Positions 19,180-29,933 of a DNA stretch of 64,000 bases are shown one piece after another. This stretch comes from AP-15 sp963724435. GTDB taxonomy: Bacteria; Pseudomonadota; Alphaproteobacteria; ATCC43930; CGMCC-115725. Each line of letters opens with the position of its first letter. The stretch's first letter is position 1. The notes under the pieces are model-generated. The model worked only from the letters and a program-made list of their open reading frames with translations. It had not been told where the DNA came from and ran no database searches. Location: assembly GCA_963724435.1 (NCBI GenBank), contig CAVRUN010000010.1, positions 372,001 through 436,000 on the forward strand. Reading direction: 5' to 3'. The position numbers and the translations under genes are program-made.

Positions 19180-20082
19180 TTACGCAGCGTGCCGCTTTGC
19201 CCAATCGACGACCTCCGCGTGGGTGGCGAACCACACGCCCGGTTTTGCTTTGGCGTGAGCGATGATCTCGTCGAGAATCCAGATCCGCGAGCGATAGCCG
19301 ATCACATGCGGGTGCATCGTCAGCTGAAAGATGCCGCCTTCGGCATAAGCCGCGTCGAACTCGCGGCGGAAGATGTCGAACACATCGGTCGGTGGCGTAT
19401 AGGGCCGTAAGGCCGAAAACCGGTTCATCATAAAATAAACCGCGTCGTCACGCACCCATTCGACCGGCAGTTCGACCACCCCGGTCGGGGCACCATCGAG
19501 CAGCAGCTCGTAACAATCCTCGTCGGACATCAGCGAGGAATCGTAGGCGAGCCCCATCTCTTTCTCGATTTCGAGCGTATGTCGGCTGAAATCCCATGAC
19601 GGGGTTCGTAGGCCGACCGGGCGCACGCCGCTGACCTTTTCGAGCGTGTCGGCGGAGCGCAACATCAGGTCACGCTCGGCCTCGTAGGGCAGCACCGAAT
19701 TCAGCTCGTGAATCCAGCCGTGGATCCCGATCTCATGGCCCTCGGCCACGAGTTGCCGTTGCTCGTCGGGATGGAGGAGTGCGGTGACCGCCGGCACGTA
19801 AAAGCTGGCCCTGACCGCGTGCTTTTCCAGCGTCTTCAGAATACGCGGCACGCCGACGCGGCTGCCGAACTGGCCCCAGGCGAGCCGCCCGATCGAATTG
19901 CCGCCGTCGCGCAGGTCGCTGGTCTCGTGGTCGCTATCAAACGACAGCGCCACGGCGCAGCGCGCCCCGCCTGGCCATTCCGCTGGCCGCAACTTGCGCC
20001 CGGCGCGCACCCGGTTGACGCGCTTGCGCCATTCCTCCTCGGGCCATTGCCAGGGTTCGAGATCGGGGTTCTTTGTATTCAC
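19180..20082 (-). CDS. Polysaccharide deacetylase family protein
   Basis: 300 residues, NodB-homology fold without a signal peptide. The metal triad is visible: SFDSDHE (about residues 49-55) gives the first acidic residues, and HGWIHE (about 120-125) gives the two His. A later block, RTPSWDFSRHTLEI, is the third motif. The closest relatives are cytoplasmic PgdA/CDA1-like or allantoin-related (PuuE-type) amidohydrolases rather than cell-wall enzymes, because no export signal is seen. The substrate is uncertain. It heads the era-recO-parC run with 1 base to era, which is an unusual partner for these housekeeping genes. Confidence 0.85.
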   Translation of the reverse strand: MNTKNPDLEPWQWPEEEWRKRVNRVRAGRKLRPAEWPGGARCAVALSFDSDHETSDLRDGGNSIGRLAWGQFGSRVGVPRILKTLEKHAVRASFYVPAVTALLHPDEQRQLVAEGHEIGIHGWIHELNSVLPYEAERDLMLRSADTLEKVSGVRPVGLRTPSWDFSRHTLEIEKEMGLAYDSSLMSDEDCYELLLDGAPTGVVELPVEWVRDDAVYFMMNRFSALRPYTPPTDVFDIFRREFDAAYAEGGIFQLTMHPHVIGYRSRIWILDEIIAHAKAKPGVWFATHAEVVDWAKRHAA

Positions 20083-20137
20083 GCCGTATTCTCCTCGTCC
20101 ACGATCTGGCCGGAGGAGCGGCGTTAAAAAGGGGAAT

Positions 20138-20214
20138 TGGTCGGAGCGGAGAGATTCGAACTCTCGACCCTCAGCACCCCATGCTGATGCGCTACCAGGC
20201 TGCGCTACGCTCCG
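20138..20214 (-). tRNA. tRNA-Pro (anticodon GGG)
   Basis: The minus strand folds as a complete cloverleaf of 77 bases including an encoded CCA. The acceptor stem CGGAGCG pairs with CGCTCCG, followed by A and CCA. The D arm GCGCAGCCTGGTAGCGC, the anticodon stem TCAGC/GCTGA around the loop ATGGGGT (anticodon GGG, reading CCC) and the T arm GAGAGTTCGAATCTCTC are all seen. It lies between ihfA and the deacetylase gene. No integrase scar is next to it. Confidence 0.96.
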
Positions 20215-20388
20215 ACCGGGCGGCTCCTGCCGATATCAGGATCATAATCGTCGCGGGCCCGCGGCGCAACCGGCCGACCCTAGGCAAATCTGTTGGCACG
20301 CGAAAGCGTGGTTTCTCCTCAACTCTGGCCGATTGCTCCCGACCGTCTCGCGAAGGTTGTTGGCTTCGAAGCCGTCCTGTGCCGCGGC

Positions 20389-20742
20389 TTAGCCTGACCT
20401 CACCTTGGCCGCAGCCGGTTGCGCCGCAGGCTGCTCCCCGGTTTCCGCCAAGCCGCTGTTGATTTGGTCCTTCAGCGCGTGGCTGGCGCGAAACACCAGC
20501 ACGCGGCGCGGACTGATCGGCACCTCCTGACCGGTTTTCGGATTGCGGCCGACCCGCTGTCCCTTCTGACGCACCGCAAAGCTACCAAACGATGAAATCT
20601 TAACCATTTCCCCGCGTTCGAGCGCACCGGAGATTTCGGCGATCACCGATTCGACCAACTCGGCGGACTCGTTTCGCGACAGCCCGACTTCCTGATAGAT
20701 GGCCTCGCTGAGCTGCGCACGCGTGACCGTATGCCCGACCAT
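20389..20742 (-). CDS. ihfA: Integration host factor subunit alpha
   Basis: 117 residues. IHF bends DNA at specific sites and acts as heterodimer with IhfB (not in the window). The HU/IHF fold is clear: TRAQLSEAIYQEVGLSRNES, then VKISSFGSFAVRQKGQRVGR. The loop GRNPKTGQEVPISPRRVLVF includes the DNA-intercalating Pro of the beta-arm. A C-terminal tail of about 20 residues rich in Ala, Gln and Pro extends beyond the E. coli protein. It follows fabH on the same strand and is likely part of the plsX-fabH-ihfA unit. Confidence 0.94.
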   Translation of the reverse strand: MVGHTVTRAQLSEAIYQEVGLSRNESAELVESVIAEISGALERGEMVKISSFGSFAVRQKGQRVGRNPKTGQEVPISPRRVLVFRASHALKDQINSGLAETGEQPAAQPAAAKVRSG

Positions 20743-20850
20743 TTTATCCCTCCCTGCTTTAGAGGAAGGTTACTCCGGTCCGAAAATGCCGTCAAATTCC
20801 ATAGTGTTGCCAGTTTTTAGACGCGCTTTTAACGCGTCCCTCCGCGGACG

Positions 20851-21822
20851 CTACCAGCGGACCAGGCTTGCCCCCCAGCTGAGCCCGCCGCCCAACGCCT
20901 CCATCAACACCAAATGTCCCGGCTGGATGCGGCCATCTCCGACGGCAGTCGCCAGAGCCAGCGGTATCGAGGCGGCCGAAGTGTTCGCGTGACGGTCGAT
21001 CGTCGAGACGATTTTCTCGGGGGCCAGGCCGAGCTTGCGCGCGACGCTGTCGATGATCCGGCCGTTGGCCTGGTGCGGCACCAGCCAGTCGATGTCGGCA
21101 GCGCCGAGATTATTGGCGGCTAACGTTTCATCGACCACTTCGCTCAGATGCTGCACCGCGTGCCGGAAAACCTCCCGCCCTTCCATCCGGAGACAGCCGG
21201 TGTGGCCGGTCGAGGACGGGCCACCGTCGACATAGAGAATGTCGTACTGGCGGCCATCGGAATGCAGATGCGTCGAAAGGATCCCCCGACCACGCGGCCC
21301 GAGATCATCGGTCGCCTTCAGCGCCAACGCACCGGCGCCGTCGCCGAACAGCACGCAGGTGCCGCGATCCTGCCAGTCGAGGATACGCGAGAAGGTCTCG
21401 GCGCCGATCACAAGCGCGGTGCGCGCCTGACCGAGCCGCAACGCATTGTCCGCGGCCGCCATCGCAAAGATAAAGCCGGCGCAAACGGCTTGGACGTCAA
21501 AAGCCGCCCCGTAGTGCATCCCGAGCCGGGCCTGCACCTTGGTCGCGGTTGCCGGGAAGGTATTGTCCGGGGTGGCGGTCGCCAACACGATCAGGTCGAG
21601 ATCGCCGCCGCTCATGCCGGCATCCGCCAGAGCGCGCTGCGCCGCGCAAACCGCCAGATCCGACGTCATCTCGCCATCCGCCGCGACCCGGCGCTCGCTG
21701 ATGCCGGTGCGCTGGCGAATCCATTCGTCGGAGGTATCGAGGCGAGCGGCAAGCTCGTCATTGGTCACGATACGATCAGGCAGGTAGCCGCCGCAGCCGA
21801 TGACTTGGGAGCGCAACGCCAT
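20851..21822 (-). CDS. fabH: 3-oxoacyl-ACP synthase III (KAS III)
   Basis: 323 residues. It condenses acetyl-CoA with malonyl-ACP and so starts fatty acid synthesis. The catalytic triad is present: Cys in VQAVCAGFIFAMA (about 113), His in VPHQANGRI (about 250) and Asn in HANTSAASIPLAL (about 280). The N-terminus GCGGYLPDRIVTNDELA is standard. The start overlaps the end of plsX by 58 bases, a close coupling common in this gene pair. Confidence 0.95.
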   Translation of the reverse strand: MALRSQVIGCGGYLPDRIVTNDELAARLDTSDEWIRQRTGISERRVAADGEMTSDLAVCAAQRALADAGMSGGDLDLIVLATATPDNTFPATATKVQARLGMHYGAAFDVQAVCAGFIFAMAAADNALRLGQARTALVIGAETFSRILDWQDRGTCVLFGDGAGALALKATDDLGPRGRGILSTHLHSDGRQYDILYVDGGPSSTGHTGCLRMEGREVFRHAVQHLSEVVDETLAANNLGAADIDWLVPHQANGRIIDSVARKLGLAPEKIVSTIDRHANTSAASIPLALATAVGDGRIQPGHLVLMEALGGGLSWGASLVRW

Positions 21823-22880
21823 GCCGCGGTTACAGCGCTGCGGGTTGAGGTGCGCCGGGCGTCGCCGAACTCGAGACGCCCGAGATCGACCCGGATCTTG
21901 TCGAGAAAGCCATTGACCTTCATGTCGACTGCAACCCCGATCGCATGGGCAAAGCCCAATGCATCGGTCGACCCGTGGCTCTTGACGGCGATGCCCCGCA
22001 GGCCGAGGAAAACTGCGCCATTATAGCGACGGGGGTCGATCCGCATCCGCAACTTGCGCAACGCGTTGCGCGCGAAGAAATAGCCGATCCGGGCCGGCAG
22101 CGAATGCGCGAAGGCCCCAGCCAGGAACTCGCTGAACAATTTTGCGGTCCCTTCGGCGGTTTTGACCGCGATATTCCCGGTGAAACCGTCCGTCACGACG
22201 ACATCGACGGTGCCGGCGGGAATGTCATCGCCTTCGATAAATCCGTAAAACCGGACCGGGCTCAATGCGCTGCGCAGGCGCACGCTGGCGGCGCGGACCG
22301 CATCATTGCCTTTCTGATCCTCGGAGCCGACGTTAAGGAGACCAACCGTCGGCTCGACCAAACTCAGTACCGTGCGGGCAAAGGCGTCGCCCAGCAGCGC
22401 GAACTGAACCAGATTCTCGGCATCGCATTCGACGTTGGCGCCAAGATCGAGCATAACGCTCTCGCCGCGCTGGGTCGGGAAAAACGAGGCGATCGCGGGG
22501 CGGTCGATTCCAGGCAACGTCTTCAGCACGAATTTTGCCATCGCCATCAGGGCGCCGGTATTGCCTGCTGATACAACGCCATCGGCGAGGCCTTCCGCGA
22601 CCGCGTCGATCGCCAGCCGCATACTCGACTGCCGCCCGGTGCGCAGTGCGATCGATGGTTTGTCATCATCCATGACCATCTCGCTCGTGTGGCGCAGCTC
22701 TACGGCATCGGCGAGACGGGGCAGCTTCGCGAGCAGGGGTCTCAGGATTGCCTCGTCGCCGAAGAGGATCAGGCGCAAACCAGGATGCCGCTGCAATGCC
22801 ATATCAGCGCCGCGCAGCACCATATCGGGGGCTTGGGCACCGCCCATCGCGTCGAGGGCGATCGTCAGTTCTTGGCTCAC
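21765..22880 (-). CDS. plsX: Phosphate acyltransferase PlsX
   Basis: 371 residues. It makes acyl-phosphate from acyl-ACP for phospholipid synthesis. Seen are the N-terminal IALDAMGGAQAPDMVLRGA, the SAGNTGALMAMAKF block (about residues 104-117), DLGANVECDAENL, and DGFTGNIAVKTAEGTAK in the C-terminal half. The last about 20 residues, in the overlap with fabH, are low in conservation. It stands 31 bases after rpmF in the usual rpmF-plsX-fabH order. Confidence 0.95.
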   Translation of the reverse strand: MSQELTIALDAMGGAQAPDMVLRGADMALQRHPGLRLILFGDEAILRPLLAKLPRLADAVELRHTSEMVMDDDKPSIALRTGRQSSMRLAIDAVAEGLADGVVSAGNTGALMAMAKFVLKTLPGIDRPAIASFFPTQRGESVMLDLGANVECDAENLVQFALLGDAFARTVLSLVEPTVGLLNVGSEDQKGNDAVRAASVRLRSALSPVRFYGFIEGDDIPAGTVDVVVTDGFTGNIAVKTAEGTAKLFSEFLAGAFAHSLPARIGYFFARNALRKLRMRIDPRRYNGAVFLGLRGIAVKSHGSTDALGFAHAIGVAVDMKVNGFLDKIRVDLGRLEFGDARRTSTRSAVTAAWRCAPKSSAAAATCLIVS

Positions 22881-22911
22881 TGCTGCGCCGCCTCCCGCCG
22901 GCGCTGGGCGC

Positions 22912-23100
22912 TCAGGCGGTTTCGGCTCGCTGGGTCACCACTTCGCGGCCATCGTAATAGCCGCAGGCATCGCACAGATGATGCGGGCGCTTCAGCTCGC
23001 CGCAATTCGGGCACTCGGCATAGGACGCCGGCTTCAGCGAGTGATGCGAGCGCCGCATGTTGCGGCGTGACGGCGAGGTTTTCTTTTTTGGGACGGCCAT
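22912..23100 (-). CDS. rpmF: 50S ribosomal protein L32
   Basis: 62 residues. The N-terminus AVPKKKTSPSRRNMRRSHH is the hallmark of L32. The zinc-type Cys pattern is CPNCGELKRPHHLCDACGYY, with two CxxC pairs. It lies between yceD (92 bases upstream) and plsX. This linkage ties ribosome supply to lipid synthesis and is widely conserved. Confidence 0.97.
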   Translation of the reverse strand: MAVPKKKTSPSRRNMRRSHHSLKPASYAECPNCGELKRPHHLCDACGYYDGREVVTQRAETA

Positions 23101-23192
23101 CGGCTACTCGTTTCGGGGGGATCGAACAGGGTCTTAGCCAAAAACGCTCGCGGCAGCAACACGCAACGGATTTTTCGCTGCTGCCCTGCGCA

Positions 23193-23708
23193 TCAGGCCT
23201 GTTTCGAGCGCAGCCGTTCGAGAGCAGCAAACGGATTATCGTCACGCTCGGCGGTATCGGACACCTCGATCACGGCATCCGGCAGCCGCGGAAATTCCGG
23301 CAACGTCAGCGACAATTCCTGCGCCACTGCCTCGCCGATATCGATTGCGTCGCCGGTCAACGGTTCGAACGCAGGTTCGTCAACATCGAGGTCAATTTCG
23401 GCCTGCTCTTTTTGGACAGGGCCGTACAGCAGAGCAAATGTTTGGCTCACCCGGCCCGCCACCGGTTCGAGCATGACGACGCAGTTCTGTGAGAACTCGG
23501 CCTCGAAGCTCGCTTCGAGACGAATCAACTCGCCGCTGATGCGCTGCAATGTCACCGCTGCTGCCAGCTTATCGAGCGCGATCAGGTCAAATCTTCGAGC
23601 GAGTTGCTGACGCTCTTCGGCTGTCGCCTCGATCTCCTGCCGGTACGGCTCTGGACCCAGGCGCGTCAGCGGAACGAGCCTGGAAAATTCTAGGGTTCCC
23701 TTGCTCAT
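23193..23708 (-). CDS. DUF177 / YceD family protein, 23S rRNA accumulation
   Basis: 171 residues, cytoplasmic. Family members upstream of rpmF influence 23S rRNA levels; the molecular action is unclear. The region LIALDKLAAAVTLQRISGEL and the later acidic stretch DLDVDEPAFEPLTGDAIDIG with EAVAQELSLTLPEFPR match the family. The tail ends with NPFAALERL, a very typical DUF177 ending. The gene overlaps the upstream chaperone gene by 4 bases. Confidence 0.9.
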   Translation of the reverse strand: MSKGTLEFSRLVPLTRLGPEPYRQEIEATAEERQQLARRFDLIALDKLAAAVTLQRISGELIRLEASFEAEFSQNCVVMLEPVAGRVSQTFALLYGPVQKEQAEIDLDVDEPAFEPLTGDAIDIGEAVAQELSLTLPEFPRLPDAVIEVSDTAERDDNPFAALERLRSKQA

Positions 23709-24340
23709 GAGGCTGCTGTCCGCTCGGCCGATACCGGCGTTAATATGCCTGGGCTTGGCCTCGGAAAGTGCAGATCGCCGTTGAGCAGTTCGTCGGCCGG
23801 CTGACGCGCCAGCTGATTTGCGGCAGCGCGAACGTAATCAGCGACGATGTCGATCGCCGGCGCCGATTCGGCGACGGTGCCAAAGAGGTTGCGCGCCAGG
23901 GCCGCGCTCAATACCTCATTTCCGCTCTCCAGCCCGTCCTGATAGGCCCGAATGCGACCGTAAAAGCCTTGCGCCATCCGTTTCACATGGCGACCCACGC
24001 TCAAATCGCCGGTTCCCATTTCACGCAATCCGCGATCCATGTCGGCGAACATCGTATCAAAAAACGCCTGCGAAACAGCTGCTGATCCCGGCTCCGATTT
24101 CAGCCGATGGAGGTAAAGAAAGGCGTGCAGGCAGATCAGCTCGAAGCGCCCGTCGACTGTGTCGGGAACGCCGTATTCGCCGAAAAAGACTGGCTGCCGC
24201 GCCTGCTCGACGACCCGCTGGTAGGCTCGTTCGGCGGTTTCGCGAACCGCTCTCTGTCGTGAGAAGTAACCCACCTCGGCCCAGGCTCCGGCTATCGGCG
24301 GCGTTGACAACCAACGCCTCAGCGCTAAAGCTACGGGCAC
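23705..24340 (-). CDS. Ubiquinol-cytochrome c chaperone family protein (CBP3-like)
   Basis: 211 residues from a GTG start at 24340. CBP3-like proteins help cytochrome b of the bc1 complex mature. The domain is recognised by GRFELICLHAFLYLHRLK (about 65-82), FFDTMFADMDRGLREMGTGD and HVKRMAQGFYGRIRAY. It is translationally coupled to yceD and lies 70 bases from the divergent bamE. This arrangement is common in alphaproteobacteria. Confidence 0.9.
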   Translation of the reverse strand: MPVALALRRWLSTPPIAGAWAEVGYFSRQRAVRETAERAYQRVVEQARQPVFFGEYGVPDTVDGRFELICLHAFLYLHRLKSEPGSAAVSQAFFDTMFADMDRGLREMGTGDLSVGRHVKRMAQGFYGRIRAYQDGLESGNEVLSAALARNLFGTVAESAPAIDIVADYVRAAANQLARQPADELLNGDLHFPRPSPGILTPVSAERTAAS

Positions 24341-24410
24341 AATTGGGCGCGGATCGCGCCGGTTTCAACACAAAGCCCGCTTGCGTAACCCCGGACTTCT
24401 CGACCGAATC

Positions 24411-24932
24411 ATGCCCCATTCGCGAAACATATCCATGATCGCCGCGATTAGTGCTGTGATCGCGCTCTCTGCCTGCTCAACCACTGAAGAGCAGCGGGGC
24501 AACCTGCCCCCCTCAGACGAGATGGCTCAGATCCATCCCGGTAAGACGACAAAGGACCAAGTTGTCAAGATATTGGGCACGCCGTCGAGCGTCGGCGTCT
24601 TTGACGACAAGAATTGGTATTACATCAGCGCACGGACAACACAGTACGCGTTTTTCAAACCAAAAGTGCTGGATCAACAGGTATTTGTCGTGAGTTTCAA
24701 CAGTGACGGCGTTGTCAAAGCCGTCGGCCACAAGACATTACAAGACGGGCAGGAGATCGTCCCGATCGCCCGTGCCACTCCCGCGCCGGGCCGCGAACTG
24801 ACCTTTCTCGAGCAGCTGATCGGCAATCTCGGCAAGTTCAACGGCGGCGGTGGTGGGGGCAGCGGCGGTGGCGGTGGTGAGACCGGCTCCGAGAGCCGGC
24901 CGCTTGGTCCAAACCCATACAGTAACCAATAG
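24411..24932 (+). CDS. bamE: Outer membrane assembly lipoprotein BamE (OmlA/SmpA)
   Basis: 173 residues from the ATG at 24411; the longer TTG start upstream is less likely. The signal ends in the lipobox LSAC near residue 22. The SmpA/OmlA domain follows: IHPGKTTKDQVVKILGTPSS and DDKNWYYISARTTQYAFFKP, then FVVSFNSDGVVKAVG. BamE is part of the Bam complex that inserts beta-barrel proteins. The C-terminal tail adds a glycine-rich linker of about 20 residues (runs of GGG and GSGGG) before a polar end, which is longer than in E. coli. Confidence 0.92.
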   Translation: MPHSRNISMIAAISAVIALSACSTTEEQRGNLPPSDEMAQIHPGKTTKDQVVKILGTPSSVGVFDDKNWYYISARTTQYAFFKPKVLDQQVFVVSFNSDGVVKAVGHKTLQDGQEIVPIARATPAPGRELTFLEQLIGNLGKFNGGGGGGSGGGGGETGSESRPLGPNPYSNQ

Positions 24933-24973
24933 CGGACGCTCTCGCCGCCCGCGCCGTGCTTAGCTACTCGTGC

Positions 24974-27094
<2,121 letters not shown>

Positions 27095-27240
27095 ACGAAG
27101 AGCTCACGACCAGCGAATTCGGGGACCTCCGCTGCCCAGCGGGGCGTATCGGGGCGGCGGAACATGGCAGAAGCGTATTCCTTGGGCAACAGTGCAGCAA
27201 GCAGCAGCAATCCGCCGCCTCGGCGCCGATCAGCTGAACC

Positions 27241-28239
27241 TCAAAAGTGGCGGTAACCGGCGGCTGCAACTGAGAGGTCGGAACCATCCGCATCGACCAG
27301 CCGCACACCCTGGCCGGTCTCGATCCGGCCGATCTTTGTTACTGGCACGGCGAGGCGTGATCCAATGCCGCGCACCGCCTCCGCCGCCGCGGGCGCCGCG
27401 GTGAATAACAGCTCGTAATCGTCGCCGCCGGTTGCCAGTCGCTGGGCCACCTCCGGCTCGATTGCCACAACCTCTCGCGCCGCCGCCGACATCGGTAGTG
27501 CCGGCAATTCGACAATCGCGGCAAGACGCGAGGTTTCGCAGATGTGGCCGAGATCGGCGAGGAGCCCGTCGGAAACGTCGATCATGGCATGCGCGGTTCC
27601 GGTGAGCGCCGGCCCCAGAGCGACACGGGGTTCGGGAAGTTGAAACCGCTTTATCAATGCGCTGCGATGTTCGCCTGAAAGCTGCGTATAGCCGCCGCGC
27701 AACACGGCGAGCCCGAGATAAGCATCTCCGATGCTGCCCGAGACCCAAACATCGTCGCCGGCCCGGGCGCCGATGCGCCGGATTTCCCCACCGGCCGCAA
27801 CCTCGCCGATCGCTGTCAGCGACAGCGCCGCGGGACCTGGCGTGGAAACCGAATCGCCGCCGAGCAATGTTGCGCCAAAGAGCCGCTGGTCGTCGCCGAG
27901 CCCACGGGCAAACGCCTCGACCCAACCGGTCCCGAGCGATGTCGGCAATGCCGTTGTCAGCAGATAATGCAATGGTCGCGCACCCATCGCCGCCAGATCC
28001 GACAGGTTCACTCGCAGCAGCTTTTTGGCAACCAGATCCGGCGGGTCGTCGGCGAGGAAATGCACGCCGGCGACCATCGCGTCGGCGGTTATCACCAGCC
28101 GATATCCGGCGCGGCACTCGATCAGCGCGGCGTCGTCGAGCAGCCCAAGGCCGCCCGGTGCCGCGAGTGGGGCAAAGTAGCGGCTGATGCGCTCGAACTC
28201 GCCCAGCTCCTGATTTGCGGAAGCGGGACCCGCGACCAT
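27241..28239 (-). CDS. thiL: Thiamine-monophosphate kinase
   Basis: 332 residues. It makes thiamine diphosphate from the monophosphate with ATP. Typical are GEFERISRYFAPLA at the start, DDAALIECRAGYRLVITADA, LRVNLSDLAAMGARPLHYLL and ISVDVSDGLLADLGHICET-like sequence (IDVSDGLLADLGH, about 220), then GGDDYELLFTA. It starts 5 bases after the nusB stop, in the alphaproteobacterial ribH-nusB-thiL order. Confidence 0.94.
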   Translation of the reverse strand: MVAGPASANQELGEFERISRYFAPLAAPGGLGLLDDAALIECRAGYRLVITADAMVAGVHFLADDPPDLVAKKLLRVNLSDLAAMGARPLHYLLTTALPTSLGTGWVEAFARGLGDDQRLFGATLLGGDSVSTPGPAALSLTAIGEVAAGGEIRRIGARAGDDVWVSGSIGDAYLGLAVLRGGYTQLSGEHRSALIKRFQLPEPRVALGPALTGTAHAMIDVSDGLLADLGHICETSRLAAIVELPALPMSAAAREVVAIEPEVAQRLATGGDDYELLFTAAPAAAEAVRGIGSRLAVPVTKIGRIETGQGVRLVDADGSDLSVAAAGYRHF

Positions 28240-28244
28240 CGCCG

Positions 28245-28743
28245 CTACATATCGGTCGGGCGCAGGCTGCGACCCAGTCTATCGAGCACGCCGTTAGCGA
28301 GCGCCGGCTCTTTCCCGGTAAAAAAGGCGTGAGCGATCGAGGTGTACTCGCTGATTGACACGCGGGCCGGCACGTCCGGCCGATGCAGCAATTCCCAGGC
28401 GCCGGCGCGCAGGATTGCGCGCAGGACCGAGTTCGAGCCGCGGCAACGGCCAGTCATCGACCAAGGCGACGGAAATGTCGGCGTCGAGCCGCTCCTGATC
28501 GGCCGCCACCCCGCGCACGATATCGGCAAAAAACGCCGGATCAGCCTCGGCCAATTGGTCGCCCTCAATTTCTTGGCCGAGCCGGTAGTTGGCGAATTCG
28601 CGAATGACCGCTTCGGCGGCGAGCGCCGGGTTCAATTCGAGCTGATAAAGCGCTTGCACCGCCGCCAGCCGCGCCACTGTGCGCCGGCGCCCGCCGAGCC
28701 GCGGCCGGCCGGCGCCGGTCGTATGATCGCTTGCCGTATTCAT
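28245..28743 (-). CDS. nusB: Transcription antitermination factor NusB, one frameshift
   Basis: If corrected, 165 residues. NusB works with NusE (S10) in antitermination of rRNA operons. The first frame gives RRRTVARLAAVQALYQLELN and EADPAFFADIVRGVAADQER, then DDWPLPRL. The rest (VLRAILRAGAWELLHRPDVP, SISEYTSIAHAFF) is in another frame. The break coincides with CTCGAACTC (28429-28437, minus strand); removing one A gives Arg-Leu-Asp-Ser-Val-Leu in one frame. The total length is 3n+1, consistent with one surplus base. Because nusB is conserved and the break sits at the same 9-mer as in nrdJ, a read error is likely. Confidence 0.9.
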
Positions 28744-28750
28744 GCCCTGT

Positions 28751-29197
28751 TCATTGGGCGCCCGGTGCAAACCGCCCCTTAAGCTCGATGATCGCGAGAC
28801 AGGCGCGCACCGCAGCACCCGCGTGGTCGCGGCCTTCAGGGGCCGCGCGCGCCAGTGCCTGGGCTTCATTTTCGCAGGTCAGGATGCCGTAGCCGATCGC
28901 CAGCCCATCGCGAACCGCCAGATCCTGCAGGCCGCGCGCACTCTCGGCACAGATGTGGTCGTAATGTGTGGTCTCGCCGCGAATGACACAGCCGAGCGCA
29001 ACAAAGCCGTCGAACCGGTCGCTCGCCCTGGCGACGAGACCGATCGCCGCCGGTATCTCGAACGAGCCCGGGACCTGGACGATTTCGTGGCTGGCGCCGC
29101 CGGCGGTCAACGCCTGCTCCGCCCCGCGCCGCAACAAAGCGGCGATATGCGTATAATAGGGCGCTTCGACGACAAGGAGGTGGGGGGCGCGGGTCAT
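28751..29197 (-). CDS. ribH: 6,7-dimethyl-8-ribityllumazine synthase
   Basis: 148 residues, the usual size. It makes lumazine from the ribitylaminouracil and the butanone phosphate. Seen are VQVPGSFEIPAAIGL (about 41-55), ALGCVIRGETTHYDHIC (about 68-84) with the catalytic His, and GYGILTCENEAQALAR. The ATG overlaps the ribE stop by 4 bases, and nusB begins 7 bases after its stop. Confidence 0.95.
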   Translation of the reverse strand: MTRAPHLLVVEAPYYTHIAALLRRGAEQALTAGGASHEIVQVPGSFEIPAAIGLVARASDRFDGFVALGCVIRGETTHYDHICAESARGLQDLAVRDGLAIGYGILTCENEAQALARAAPEGRDHAGAAVRACLAIIELKGRFAPGAQ

Positions 29198-29841
29198 GGT
29201 GTTGCGCCTGCCCGGCCAGCGGCGGTCGGGAAAGCGGCGGTCGGGAAAGCGGCGGCTGCCGAGCCCAGAAGCCGCGCCACATACCGGGCAATCATGTCGA
29301 TCTCGAGGTTCATCTGCTGCCCCGGCTGTGCCTCGCTGAAAGTGGTACAGGTGAGCGTATGCGGGATGATGTTGACCCCAAACCGCTCGCCCGACACCTC
29401 GTTGACGGTCAGGCTGACGCCGTCGAGCGTCACCGAGCCTTTGGCCGCGACAAACGGCATCAGCCCCTCAGGCGCCTCGAACACAAAGCGAACCGACTCG
29501 GCTTCGGGCCGCCGTTCGGCAATGGTCGCCAGCCCGTCGACATGACCGGAGACGAGATGCCCGCCTAATTCGTCGCCGAGCCGCAAGGCCTGCTCCAGAT
29601 TGACAGGGGTGTCTTCGGTCCAGCCGCCGATCGTGGTGCGTGCCAAGGTTTCGGCCGAAGCCTGCACCGTAAAGGCAGCGTCCTCAATCGCGATCACCGT
29701 AAGACAAGGGCCCGAACACGCGATCGATGCGCCGATGGAGATCGCCGCGGTGTCGAAATGGGTGGCGATCGTCAGCTCGGCAAGCGCGCCCGGTTGGATC
29801 CGCCGCACGCGCCCGATATCGGTAATGATGCCGGTAAACAT
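29194..29841 (-). CDS. ribE: Riboflavin synthase alpha chain
   Basis: 215 residues. It dismutates two lumazines to riboflavin. Two barrel repeats are visible: MFTGIITDIGRVRRI with SGPCLTV in the first and GGHLVSGHVDG, then GSVTLDGVSLTVNEV in the second. The C-terminus has a perfect tandem repeat AAFPTAAFPT caused by a duplicated 15-bp unit (29221-29250). It opens the ribE-ribH-nusB-thiL unit. ribBA and ribD, which often stand upstream, are not here. Confidence 0.95.
   Translation of the reverse strand: MFTGIITDIGRVRRIQPGALAELTIATHFDTAAISIGASIACSGPCLTVIAIEDAAFTVQASAETLARTTIGGWTEDTPVNLEQALRLGDELGGHLVSGHVDGLATIAERRPEAESVRFVFEAPEGLMPFVAAKGSVTLDGVSLTVNEVSGERFGVNIIPHTLTCTTFSEAQPGQQMNLEIDMIARYVARLLGSAAAAFPTAAFPTAAGRAGATP
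29221..29250. repeat. 15-bp tandem duplication inside ribE
   Basis: GGCGGTCGGGAAAGC occurs twice in a row. It adds five residues in frame to the poorly conserved C-terminus of riboflavin synthase and so should be harmless. It looks like a recent slip event. Confidence 0.85.
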
Positions 29842-29933
29842 GAGATGAGGTTAAGGGCCCCGCGGCCGATTTACCAGCCGCCATTCCACCGGCGTGGGTG
29901 AGCCATCCATCGCCGCCGCCGACGTCTTGATCG

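Noticed and set aside
20138..20214. tRNA-Pro as attachment site of the integrase remnant
   Set aside because: The integrase remnant is 14 kb away, and no partial tRNA copy was found near it.
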